Positions 6,397 to 13,809 of a stretch of 16,709 nucleotides of DNA are shown here, piece by piece (within the stretch, counting starts at the first letter, position 1; every line of letters starts with the position of its first letter). The notes beneath the pieces were generated by a model. That model was not told the origin of the DNA and did no database searches. It was given only the letters and a program-made list of their open reading frames with translations. Source of the DNA: Prochlorococcus sp. AG-455-E15 (GTDB lineage Bacteria; Cyanobacteriota; Cyanobacteriia; PCC-6307; Cyanobiaceae); contig QCQS01000020.1 of NCBI GenBank assembly GCA_003212115.1, positions 1 to 16,709 of the forward strand, in the 5' to 3' direction. The translations under genes were made by a program, and so were the position numbers.

Positions 6397-7593
6397 TCAG
6401 GAAGCAATATCAATTAACTTTTCAATAACATCTGCAACGACCTTATCAGGAGTGGATGCACCTGAAGTAATTCCAACATTAATTTTTCCACTAGGTAGAA
6501 AATTATTTTTAAGTTCTAATTCTGATCCAAGTGGTTTATGAAATATTGAGTTTTCTTTAACTGATATCCTTTCTGGTGTATCAATATGAAAAGAAGAAAT
6601 ATTTTTAGTAATTGCTATTTCTTGTAGGTGAGTAGTATTGGAAGAATTGAAGCCTCCAATAACCACTAATATATCAAGGTCTTCATCAACCAAAGAGAAC
6701 ATTGCATCTTGTCTTTCTTCAGTCGCATCACAAATAGTATTAAAAGCTAAAAAGTGACTATTTAAATTTTCTGGTCCAAATTTTTTTAACATCGTCTTTT
6801 CAAAAACCTTTCCAATTTCCTCAGTCTCGCTCTTAAGCATAGTTGTCTGATTTGCAACTCCCACTCTATCTAAATCTTTATCGGGATCAAATCCATTAGA
6901 ACAAGCTTTAGCAAATTTATTCATAAACTCATTTCTATTACCTCTCCCCAGAATATATTCAGATACGTAGTTTGCCTCTTCTAGATCAAGTACAACTAAA
7001 TATTTACCTGCGAATGAACTTGTAGCGAGAGTCTCTTCATGCTTAAATTTCCCATGAATAATAGATGTGAAAACATGTTTTTTATGTTTTTCAACTGTAT
7101 GCCAAACCTTAGAAACCCATGGACAAGTTGTATCAATGATATGACAACCTTTCTCATGCAAGAGTTTCATTTCTTGAACAGTAGCGCCGAAAGCAGGGAG
7201 TATAACAACATCCCCATTAGAAACTAATGAAAAATCTTTAATTCCATTTTTAGCTGAAATAAATTTCACATTCATTTTTCTTAAATGATCATTAACCGAG
7301 GGATTATGAATTATTTCGTTTGTTATCCAAATATTTTCAGTTGGGTAATGTCTTCTAGTTTCATAAGCCATTGCTACAGCTCTTTCAACTCCCCAACAGA
7401 AACCAAAGGCTTGGGCCAACTTAATATTTAGTCTGCCTTTAGTGTAAGTAAAACCATTATCCCTAATAGAACTTATCAAATCACTTTGGTAAGCTTCTTC
7501 TAACGCTTGTGCTCTTTTCGTTGGAGAATCGAAACCCCTTCTATTGTATCTATCAGAATGATGAAGTGATCTTCTAAAAGCTTGAGTATCCAT
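6397..7593 (-). CDS. ispH: 4-hydroxy-3-methylbut-2-enyl diphosphate reductase
   Basis: Last enzyme of the MEP isoprenoid pathway, converting HMBPP to IPP and DMAPP with an iron-sulfur cluster; it supplies carotenoid, phytol and quinone side chains. The three cluster cysteines are visible: Cys66 (AFGFCWGVERA), Cys157 (HIIDTTCPWV) and Cys288 (NTICDATEERQ). Glu292 of the TEERQ motif is the expected proton-relay residue, and His96 (NEIIHNP) and His180 fit substrate binding. The protein is 398 aa, longer than the roughly 310-aa E. coli type because of an N-terminal stretch (1-57) and inner insertions (about 210-240), as in cyanobacterial and plant enzymes. It lies downstream of amt but is separated from it by a strong terminator, so it needs its own promoter, which I could not pinpoint. 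Confidence 0.97.
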   Translation of the reverse strand: MDTQAFRRSLHHSDRYNRRGFDSPTKRAQALEEAYQSDLISSIRDNGFTYTKGRLNIKLAQAFGFCWGVERAVAMAYETRRHYPTENIWITNEIIHNPSVNDHLRKMNVKFISAKNGIKDFSLVSNGDVVILPAFGATVQEMKLLHEKGCHIIDTTCPWVSKVWHTVEKHKKHVFTSIIHGKFKHEETLATSSFAGKYLVVLDLEEANYVSEYILGRGNRNEFMNKFAKACSNGFDPDKDLDRVGVANQTTMLKSETEEIGKVFEKTMLKKFGPENLNSHFLAFNTICDATEERQDAMFSLVDEDLDILVVIGGFNSSNTTHLQEIAITKNISSFHIDTPERISVKENSIFHKPLGSELELKNNFLPSGKINVGITSGASTPDKVVADVIEKLIDIAS

Positions 7594-7627
7594 CTTTTTA
7601 TATTACAACGTTTTAAATAATTTTCGT

Positions 7628-7662
7628 AAAAAAAAAGAAACCTGACATAAGTCAGGTTTCTT
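7628..7662 (-). terminator. Rho-independent terminator of amt
   Basis: A perfect 12-base-pair stem (AAGAAACCTGAC at 7635-7646 against GTCAGGTTTCTT at 7651-7662) with a four-base ATAA loop. Read on the minus strand it is followed at once by a long T run (the A run from about 7628 on the given strand). It lies about 20 bases after the amt stop codon. There is no T run on the plus-strand side, so it works mainly for amt. It is the only strong intrinsic terminator I found in the window. Confidence 0.93.
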
Positions 7663-7681
7663 AAATCAATTTTCAGTTAGA

Positions 7682-9175
7682 TTATTTAGCAGATGCAAAG
7701 TCTGGATATGCTTCCATTCCATGCTCGCCTATATCTAAGCCTTGAGTCTCTTCCTCTTCAGATACACGGATTCCACCGAATAATCCTCCAATGATAGACC
7801 ATGCTATCCAACATGTAACTATTGTCCAAATTGCATAACATCCAGCACCAAAGGCCTGTACAAGTAGTTGGGTGAATCCACCGCCGTTAAAAAGTCCTAT
7901 ACCAGCAGCGCCAGGATCCATTCCTTCTACGCCCCAAAGACCAATAACAACAGTTCCCCAAACTCCACAAACTCCGTGAACTGAGAACGCACCAACTGGA
8001 TCATCAATCTCTGCAGCATCTAGTGCAGCTACTGCAAAAACAACAATGATTCCACCCACTGCACCTGCTACCCAAGATCCAACAAAAGTCATGTTTCCAC
8101 AACCTGCAGTGATACTTACCAAGCCAGCAAGAATACCATTGATAATCATAGTTAAATCTGGTTTTCCTGAAGTCAAGGTAGATAAAACAGTTGCAGCAAT
8201 AGCTCCACCTGCGGCAGCAAGTGTAGTTGTAACAGCTACGTATGCAACATATTCATCCATAGCAAGTTCCGAACCAGGGTTAAAGCCATACCAACCAATC
8301 CAAAGAATTAGAGCACCTAAAGTGGCTATAGCCATGCTGTGGCCAGGCATTGCTTGGGGTTTACCATCAACATATTTACCTATCCTGGGGCCGAGCATCA
8401 TAGCTCCGACTAATCCAGCCCAACCACCTACTGAGTGAACAATAGATGAACCAGCAAAATCAATAAAGCCAAGACCTCCTAAGAAGCCATCTCCATTCCA
8501 TTGCCAGCTACCAGAAATAGGGTAGATGATACCTGAAAGAACAATTGCAAAAATAACAAACTCTCCGAATTTAACTCTTTCTGCAACTAATCCAGAAACA
8601 ATAGTTGCTGCAGTTCCAGCGAAAGCTGCTTGGAAAAGGAAGTCAACAGAAGGAACTAGGCAACCAGTATTGCCTTCTGCAGCACATGCAAGAGCTCCAG
8701 AAGGATCAGGATCGAAAAATAGTTGATTAAAGAAGAAAAATCCCCCTAATTGAGAATCCCCATACATTAATGAGTATCCAATAAACCAATAAGCAGTTAC
8801 AGCAAGTGCAAAAACAAAGAGGTTTTTAGCGAGAATGTTAACAGCGTTTTTAGATCTACACATGCCGGCTTCAACCATGGCGAAACCTGCGTTCATGAAG
8901 ATCACAAGAATAGTAGCTATGAACAACCATAAGTTGTCAGCTAAGAAGGACGCAGCCTGAGGACCTGTTAAGTCTCCGAGACCAGGACCAGCTTTAGCCG
9001 CAAAAGTGAATATACTTAAGCCGAAAAGAGCTACTGGAACAGTGGCAAGCCAAATCAAAGATTGATTTGTCCTAAAACCACGGATGCTGCGCAGGAGAAG
9101 CATTGGTCCTTCAAGAAGACTAGCTTCCTGAAGAGTCTTTCTACGTCCTGGCCGCGAATGCAAAGCAGTGGTCAT
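7682..9175 (-). CDS. amt1: Ammonium transporter, Amt/MEP/Rh family
   Basis: Inner-membrane ammonium channel/transporter of 497 aa. The signature segment NAGFAMVEAGMCRSKN lies at 95-110. The twin pore histidines are His247 (SIVHSVGGWAGL) and His400 (FSVHGVCGVWGT). About eleven further hydrophobic segments run to about residue 466, and a short polar C-terminal tail follows. Residues 41-60 form an extra hydrophobic segment ending AAKAG that could be a signal peptide, as in other bacterial Amt proteins. It is preceded by an unusually long basic stretch of about 40 residues, so an internal start at Met25 is possible. Its GC-richer third positions compared with its neighbours fit a highly expressed gene. 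An NtcA box lies upstream and a strong terminator downstream, so it is probably a single-gene, nitrogen-controlled unit. No glnB (PII) gene is nearby. Confidence 0.97.
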   Translation of the reverse strand: MTTALHSRPGRRKTLQEASLLEGPMLLLRSIRGFRTNQSLIWLATVPVALFGLSIFTFAAKAGPGLGDLTGPQAASFLADNLWLFIATILVIFMNAGFAMVEAGMCRSKNAVNILAKNLFVFALAVTAYWFIGYSLMYGDSQLGGFFFFNQLFFDPDPSGALACAAEGNTGCLVPSVDFLFQAAFAGTAATIVSGLVAERVKFGEFVIFAIVLSGIIYPISGSWQWNGDGFLGGLGFIDFAGSSIVHSVGGWAGLVGAMMLGPRIGKYVDGKPQAMPGHSMAIATLGALILWIGWYGFNPGSELAMDEYVAYVAVTTTLAAAGGAIAATVLSTLTSGKPDLTMIINGILAGLVSITAGCGNMTFVGSWVAGAVGGIIVVFAVAALDAAEIDDPVGAFSVHGVCGVWGTVVIGLWGVEGMDPGAAGIGLFNGGGFTQLLVQAFGAGCYAIWTIVTCWIAWSIIGGLFGGIRVSEEEETQGLDIGEHGMEAYPDFASAK

Positions 9176-9257
9176 AAATAATTTTAATTGTCAAAAAAAA
9201 CAGAATGTACTGTTTCCTTTCATATATAATTTTGCTCAAAAAACTTATTAGTGTCTA

Positions 9258-9271
9258 GTAGTCGTTGATAC
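9258..9271 (-). promoter_or_regulatory. NtcA-binding box upstream of amt
   Basis: The sequence GTA-N8-TAC (GTAGTCGTTGATAC) exactly fits the NtcA consensus and lies 83 bases before the amt ATG. NtcA is the cyanobacterial nitrogen regulator that activates ammonium and nitrogen uptake genes when 2-oxoglutarate is high. Read toward amt, the best -10-like sequence (TATATA, about 9222-9230 on the given strand) begins about 29 bases after the box rather than the usual 22 or so. The box is a perfect match, but promoter geometry is not ideal. The region also lies downstream of sfsA. Confidence 0.7.
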
Positions 9272-9277
9272 CAATTT

Positions 9278-9300
9278 TATAGTTGCATCCTAAAACTATA
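9278..9300. repeat. Inverted repeat between sfsA and amt
   Basis: Seven-base perfect arms TATAGTT (9278-9284) and AACTATA (9294-9300) around a nine-base loop, six bases beyond the NtcA box on the side away from amt. No T run follows on either strand, so it is a weak terminator candidate for sfsA at best; it could also be a second regulator site. Confidence 0.4.
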
Positions 9301-9354
9301 TCTGTTAAATTTTAAAAATTTTTTTTTAAGAGTTTCAAAATATCAAGATTTTAT

Positions 9355-10095
9355 TTATTTCAAAGGTATTATTCCTTTCCATGATACGTGGTCCTTGTGA
9401 AATTCAAAAGAACATGGAATCGTTATCATTCCTGCACTTAAAGATTCTCTAAAAAGACGGCCATATAAGGGATCTGCGTCATCTCCGGGGGCAAAAAAAC
9501 AAGCGTCTTTTCTCGTAATACAAAGTACTAAAACACTTTTACTTTCAGGAATTAATTCCTTTAATTCCAATAAGTGTTTTTGCCCTCTTTTCGTTACTGT
9601 ATCTGGGAATAGAGCTACATTTTCTTTAATCCAAGTCGTATTTTTAACCTCTATGTAAATGTTACGTTTATCAGGATTTGAAGATTTTGGAGTTAAAAGG
9701 AAGTCAATTCTACTTTTTTTATCTTTTCCATAAGGAACTTCAGATTTAATTGTCTCTATTTCGCCTATTTTCTCGCTTAGCAGATTTTTCTCAATAACCT
9801 TTTCGATTAACTTATTTGCAAATAGAGTATTAATACCTACCCAAACCTCCTCGTTTTTTTCGTCAACGACACAAATCTGTTCCCAAGTAAAAGGTAATTT
9901 TCTTTTTGGAGAAGAGGATACACTAATTCTTACTTTTGCCCCCTCACTCAAAAGTCCTTTCATTGGGCCTGTGTTAGCACAATGTGCAGTTACAATCTCT
10001 CCACTCTCTAATTTAATATCTGCAAGAAACCTTTTATACCTCTTGATTAAAACTCCTTCAATTAATGGATCAAATTCAATTATCCGATCATTCAT
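9355..10095 (-). CDS. sfsA: SfsA family protein (sugar fermentation stimulation protein homologue)
   Basis: A 246-aa soluble protein of the SfsA family. An N-terminal OB-like part contains VTAHCANTGPMKGLL (35-49), a family hallmark. The C-terminal part has the PD-(D/E)xK nuclease-type arrangement: Asp131 in KSRIDFLLTP, then Glu149 and Lys151 in YIEVKNTTW, followed by FPDTVTKRGQKHL (163-175) and DADPLYGRLFRE (206-217). The E. coli namesake was described as a DNA-binding factor affecting maltose metabolism, but the nuclease-like residues suggest a nucleic-acid role; the real job in cyanobacteria is unknown. It is divergent from murJ by 69 bases and lies upstream of amt on the same strand, 179 bases apart. 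Confidence 0.93.
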   Translation of the reverse strand: MNDRIIEFDPLIEGVLIKRYKRFLADIKLESGEIVTAHCANTGPMKGLLSEGAKVRISVSSSPKRKLPFTWEQICVVDEKNEEVWVGINTLFANKLIEKVIEKNLLSEKIGEIETIKSEVPYGKDKKSRIDFLLTPKSSNPDKRNIYIEVKNTTWIKENVALFPDTVTKRGQKHLLELKELIPESKSVLVLCITRKDACFFAPGDDADPLYGRLFRESLSAGMITIPCSFEFHKDHVSWKGIIPLK

Positions 10096-10164
10096 AAATA
10101 TGTCGTTAGTTAGAAATCAAATATAATTGAAACTTAAGCTTCTTGAAAATTTAGACAAATCCAA

Positions 10165-11733
10165 ATGCATTCATTTTTAAAAAATAATGTTTTTTCAATT
10201 TCATTTGGTACTAGTCTGAGTAAATTAGCTGGATGTGTAAGACAAATATTCATAGCTGCTGCTTTTGGGGTTGGGGTAACATATGACGCATTTAATTATG
10301 CCTATATAATCCCAGGTTTTTTGCTAATAATTATTGGAGGAATTAATGGTCCCTTACATAACGCAGTCGTAGCAGTTTTAACTCCTCTTAACAACAAAAA
10401 AGGAGGCATTGTTTTAACTCAAGTAAGCATAAAACTTTCAATATTATTATTGTTTTTAGCCATATTAATATACTCTAATTCCAGTTTATTAATTGAATTA
10501 TTAGCCCCAAATTTAAGTTCGGAAGCTAAATCTATTGCCACTTACCAATTACAAATACTTACACCTTGTATCCCTTTATCCGGATTCATAGGTTTAAGCT
10601 TTGGCGCATTAAATTCCCAAAGAAAATTCTTTTTATCAAGTATAAGTCCAGCAATAACAAGCGTAACTACTATTTTTTTTATTTTATTTAGTTGGATTTT
10701 CAGCCAAGAAAATACATCTTCGCATTTCTTTACTTATACGGGATTACTAGCTTTTGCAACTTTGACAGGAACTTTAATTCAGTTTGTAGTTCAAATTTCG
10801 GAAATAAAGAAAATTGGTCTCTTGAGGTTAGATTCAACCTTCAATTTATTTAAAGATGAACAAAGGAGGATTTTCAAACTAATAATTCCAGCATCCATCT
10901 CATCAGGTCTAAGTCAAATCAATGTTTTTATCGATATGTTTTTTGCTTCAAGTTTTCAAGGAGCAGCATCTGGACTAGCTTACGGAAACTTTCTCATACA
11001 AGCTCCTTTAGGCATATTATCTAACTCTTTAATTTTGCCATTACTTCCAAAATTCTCTAAATTGAGAAGTGATCAAGACGATAGAGGTCTCCAAAAACAA
11101 TTGATATCTGGGATAGAGTACTGTTTCTTGACAGCTATTTTTTTAACCGGATTTTTCATAACATTCAATAGTCAAATCGTACAATTAGTTTTTCAAAGAG
11201 GATCTTTTGATTATTCAGCGGCTTTAAAAGTACAAAATATATTAATTGCTTATGCAGTTGGTATACCTTTTTATCTTTATAGAGATTTATTGGTAAGAAC
11301 TTACTATTCAATAGAGAAAACAAACTTCCCTTTTAAGTCTTCATTTGCAGGGATAATATTGAACATTTTTTTTGATTGGTTTTTAATAGGCGCTCCAATT
11401 AAGAATTTTGGAAATCTTTCTCCATATAATTTCGGAGTTGTAGGAATAATTTTATCCTCAGTAATAGTCAACTATATAGTTTGTATTTTGCTTTCTTTTA
11501 ACCTGCGTAATGAAAATATCCATTTACCTAACTTGAATTTATTAAAGAAAATTAGCCTTATGTCATTAGCTGCGTTTATAGATAGCGCACTTTGTTTTAC
11601 TATTCTCAAAACTACAAATAACTACAATTCAAATCTGGGAGAATTTTTAGTATTAATATTTGGATCTCTAACTTTTTTTATAATTTATTATTTACTTACA
11701 AAATACTTGAAAGTAAATAAATTTAAGGTTTAA
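10165..11733 (+). CDS. murJ: Lipid II flippase
   Basis: Polytopic membrane protein of the MOP (MATE-like) superfamily that flips the lipid II cell-wall precursor across the inner membrane. The N-terminus carries the family pattern SFGTSLSKLAGCVRQIFIAAAFG (in part, residues 13-35) with the conserved Arg26, then the FGVGVTYDAFNYAYIIP stretch. About 14 hydrophobic segments span the 522 residues, and QRGSFD (about 345-350) matches the conserved MurJ F(E/Q)RG segment. The ATG at 10165 has no Shine-Dalgarno. It ends 9 bases before the convergent DUF3181-like gene, again with no terminator between. Confidence 0.93.
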   Translation: MHSFLKNNVFSISFGTSLSKLAGCVRQIFIAAAFGVGVTYDAFNYAYIIPGFLLIIIGGINGPLHNAVVAVLTPLNNKKGGIVLTQVSIKLSILLLFLAILIYSNSSLLIELLAPNLSSEAKSIATYQLQILTPCIPLSGFIGLSFGALNSQRKFFLSSISPAITSVTTIFFILFSWIFSQENTSSHFFTYTGLLAFATLTGTLIQFVVQISEIKKIGLLRLDSTFNLFKDEQRRIFKLIIPASISSGLSQINVFIDMFFASSFQGAASGLAYGNFLIQAPLGILSNSLILPLLPKFSKLRSDQDDRGLQKQLISGIEYCFLTAIFLTGFFITFNSQIVQLVFQRGSFDYSAALKVQNILIAYAVGIPFYLYRDLLVRTYYSIEKTNFPFKSSFAGIILNIFFDWFLIGAPIKNFGNLSPYNFGVVGIILSSVIVNYIVCILLSFNLRNENIHLPNLNLLKKISLMSLAAFIDSALCFTILKTTNNYNSNLGEFLVLIFGSLTFFIIYYLLTKYLKVNKFKV

Positions 11734-11742
11734 AAAAAAGAT

Positions 11743-12033
11743 TTAATTTTCAAAAAAACTTTCCAAAATCTCCTCTAATTCAAGAATTTGTGAAGTAGTT
11801 ATTAAATTAACCAGTGGAATACTATTAACACCATCCCCCACTTTTACATTTATTGCCTTTAAACTTATTTTTGCAGCTTCCAATGGGCCTTGATTTTTAT
11901 TGCTTATACATTCAATAGCAAGATCTCTAGCTAGGCCAGCATCTCCAAGATACAAATTCCACTTTTCTATCTTTATAAAAATCTTTTCTGAAATAATATT
12001 TTCTAGATCACTGATTCGTATCTGAGAGTCCAT
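11743..12033 (-). CDS. Small cyanobacterial protein, DUF3181-like
   Basis: A 96-aa soluble protein, no membrane segment or signal peptide. The pattern KWNLYLGDAGLARDLA (24-39) followed later by VKVGDGVNSIPLVNLI (63-78) and a C-terminal helix is how I remember the cyanobacteria-specific DUF3181 family, which is of comparable length; no search was possible. Function is unknown. The gene lies 15 bases downstream of the small membrane-protein gene at 12049-12300, so the two are almost certainly co-transcribed. There is no Shine-Dalgarno before the ATG. Confidence 0.82.
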   Translation of the reverse strand: MDSQIRISDLENIISEKIFIKIEKWNLYLGDAGLARDLAIECISNKNQGPLEAAKISLKAINVKVGDGVNSIPLVNLITTSQILELEEILESFFEN

Positions 12034-12048
12034 TAATATAAAACTGTC

Positions 12049-12300
12049 TTAAGATGATTGTTTTGAAGTATCTTTAGGTTTTTTTATAATTACGAAAAGT
12101 AAATGGGAGGTCAAAAGAGCTGACCAGAAAATTGCAAAATTATTAAAAAAATCTATTTCATATTTAATCTCTTTTAAAAGCCATGTACCACTTACAATTG
12201 CAGTAAATATCATACAGTGAATAACAAAATTTACTATTCGAGAAAAATGTTTATAAATAGGATCTTCTAAATCACCATTTCCGTACCATTTTATAGGCAT
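12049..12300 (-). CDS. Small two-helix membrane protein, unknown function
   Basis: An 83-aa protein with two hydrophobic segments (about 22-42 and 51-72), a 20-residue N-terminal region starting PIKWYGNGDLEDPIYKHFSR, and a short Lys-rich C-terminal tail (KKPKDTSKQSS). The positive residues Lys17 and Arg21 before the first helix and the lysines after the second suggest both ends face the cytoplasm, with a hairpin in the membrane. I do not recognise a named family. It is first in a two-gene minus-strand unit with the DUF3181-like gene, and its start faces away from tRNA-Arg about 86 bases away. Confidence 0.8.
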   Translation of the reverse strand: MPIKWYGNGDLEDPIYKHFSRIVNFVIHCMIFTAIVSGTWLLKEIKYEIDFFNNFAIFWSALLTSHLLFVIIKKPKDTSKQSS

Positions 12301-12346
12301 GTTAATAATTGGATTGTTAATAATAGATATTTTACCCGAAATCTAG

Positions 12347-12376
12347 TTGACTAAGAGACCCTGAAACAGAGATATT
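12347..12376 (+). promoter_or_regulatory. Probable promoter of tRNA-Arg
   Basis: TTGACT (12347-12352) is a near-consensus -35, and GATATT (12371-12376) is a -10 with an 18-base spacer; TATTAC (12373-12378) is an alternative. The predicted transcription start falls a few bases before the tRNA at 12387. Confidence 0.5.
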
Positions 12377-12386
12377 ACATAATTAT

Positions 12387-12460
12387 GCGCCTGTAGCTCA
12401 GTGGATTAGAGCACCTGACTACGGATCAGGGTGTCGGGAGTTCGAATCTCTCCAGGCGCG
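12387..12460 (+). tRNA. trnR: tRNA-Arg (anticodon ACG)
   Basis: A complete 74-base tRNA. The acceptor stem GCGCCTG (12387-12393) pairs with CAGGCGC (12453-12459), with G12460 as discriminator. The anticodon stem CCTGA (12414-12418) pairs with TCAGG (12426-12430), and the seven-base loop CTACGGA puts ACG at 12421-12423. The T loop is TTCGAAT. CCA is not encoded and must be added after transcription. The A34 of ACG is normally deaminated to inosine by TadA, letting this tRNA read CGU, CGC and CGA. No intron is present. Confidence 0.98.
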
Positions 12461-12508
12461 TTTAAAATTATGAAATATTCTTTTTATATTTTTCTAAAAA
12501 ATATCGTC

Positions 12509-12514
12509 TATATT
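12509..12514 (+). promoter_or_regulatory. Possible -10 element for the glyA cluster
   Basis: TATATT lies about 24 bases before the glyA ATG in the 77-base gap after tRNA-Arg. No clear -35 is visible, and AT-rich sequence makes chance matches common. No intrinsic terminator separates the tRNA from glyA, so some read-through is possible. Confidence 0.3.
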
Positions 12515-12537
12515 ATGGGTATTACTTATCAAATTCA

Positions 12538-13809
12538 ATGAATATCCTTCAAAATCTTAAAGAAAGTGATCCAGTAATATTCAATTTTGTCAACTCTGAA
12601 AAAAATAGACAGGAAACGCATCTTGAGTTAATCGCAAGTGAAAATTTTGCATCAATTGCCGTGATGCAGGCTCAAGGATCCGTCCTTACAAATAAATACG
12701 CCGAGGGATTACCTCAAAAAAGATATTACGGGGGATGTGAATTTGTTGATGAAATCGAGGAATTAGCTATTCAGAGAGCAAAAAAATTATTTAATGCAAA
12801 TTGGGCTAATGTTCAACCCCATAGTGGAGCGCAGGCAAATGCTGCAGTTTTCCTAAGTCTACTTAAACCTGGCGACACAATCATGGGGATGGACTTATCT
12901 CACGGTGGACACCTAACTCACGGATCTCCAGTAAATATGAGTGGCAAGTGGTTTAATGCAGTTCACTATGGTGTAAATAAAGAAACTAGTGAATTAAATT
13001 TTGATGAAATAAGAGAGATAGCACTAGAAACAAAACCAAAATTGATAATATGCGGATACTCAGCTTATCCAAGAATAATCGATTTTGAATCATTTAGAAA
13101 AATTGCAGATGAAGTTGGTGCATTTTTAATGGCTGATATTGCACACATTGCAGGTCTTGTAGCAAGTAAACTTCACCCAAATCCAATTCCCTATTGTGAT
13201 GTAGTAACTACAACTACTCATAAAACATTAAGAGGGCCTAGAGGTGGACTTATCTTGTGTAAAGATGCAGAATTTGGAAAGAAATTTGATAAATCTGTTT
13301 TTCCTGGAACTCAGGGTGGACCCCTAGAACATATTATTGCAGCCAAAGCAGTTGCATTCGGAGAAGCCTTACAGACAGATTTCGTTAGTTATTCCCAACA
13401 AGTAATAAAAAATGCCAAAGTTCTAGCTTCTACTTTAATTAAAAGAGGCATTGATATCGTTAGTGGAGGCACTGATAATCATATTGTTTTACTGGATTTA
13501 AGAAGTATCAATATGACTGGCAAAATTGCTGACTTGCTCGTAAGTGAAGTAAATATCACTGCAAATAAAAATACTGTTCCATTTGACCCTGAATCACCTT
13601 TTGTAACCAGCGGGCTAAGGTTGGGTACTGCTGCTTTAACTACTAGAGGCTTTAATGAGAATGCTTTTGCTGAAGTTGGTGAAATTATTGCTGATAGATT
13701 ACTAAATCCAACAGATTCACTGATTGAAAGTAAATGTAAAGAAAGAGTATTAACCTTATGTACTCGTTTTCCTCTTTATGAAGGAAAACTTGAAGCATCA
13801 ATAAAATGA
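12538..13809 (+). CDS. glyA: Serine hydroxymethyltransferase
   Basis: PLP enzyme that interconverts serine and glycine and loads the folate pool with one-carbon units; cytoplasmic, normally a dimer or tetramer. At 423 aa it has the usual length. Visible motifs are ELIASENFAS (30-39), NKYAEGLPQKRYYGG (52-66), HSGAQAN (95-101), and the PLP lysine Lys229 in TTTTHKTLRGPRGG (224-237). The C-terminus has GTAALTTRG. It is also the main glycine/serine route linked to photorespiration in cyanobacteria (family knowledge). The start is the first ATG after tRNA-Arg; there is no Shine-Dalgarno. Its stop overlaps the cinA start by four bases (ATGA), showing translational coupling. Confidence 0.98.
   Translation: MNILQNLKESDPVIFNFVNSEKNRQETHLELIASENFASIAVMQAQGSVLTNKYAEGLPQKRYYGGCEFVDEIEELAIQRAKKLFNANWANVQPHSGAQANAAVFLSLLKPGDTIMGMDLSHGGHLTHGSPVNMSGKWFNAVHYGVNKETSELNFDEIREIALETKPKLIICGYSAYPRIIDFESFRKIADEVGAFLMADIAHIAGLVASKLHPNPIPYCDVVTTTTHKTLRGPRGGLILCKDAEFGKKFDKSVFPGTQGGPLEHIIAAKAVAFGEALQTDFVSYSQQVIKNAKVLASTLIKRGIDIVSGGTDNHIVLLDLRSINMTGKIADLLVSEVNITANKNTVPFDPESPFVTSGLRLGTAALTTRGFNENAFAEVGEIIADRLLNPTDSLIESKCKERVLTLCTRFPLYEGKLEASIK

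Noticed and set aside
8046..8726. Plus-strand frames of 130 and 66 codons in amt
   Set aside because: Ala/Pro-rich translation is the typical antisense shadow of a hydrophobic transporter with biased codon use.
9176..9354. Glutamine-type riboswitch (glnA motif) before amt
   Set aside because: The conserved core of that motif was not found; the NtcA box explains regulation better.
12461..12537. Glycine riboswitch before glyA
   Set aside because: Only 77 bases of featureless AT-rich sequence; no aptamer core visible.
12387..12537. tRNA-Arg as a genomic-island attachment site
   Set aside because: No integrase, no second copy of the tRNA 3' end noticed, and ordinary core genes on both sides.
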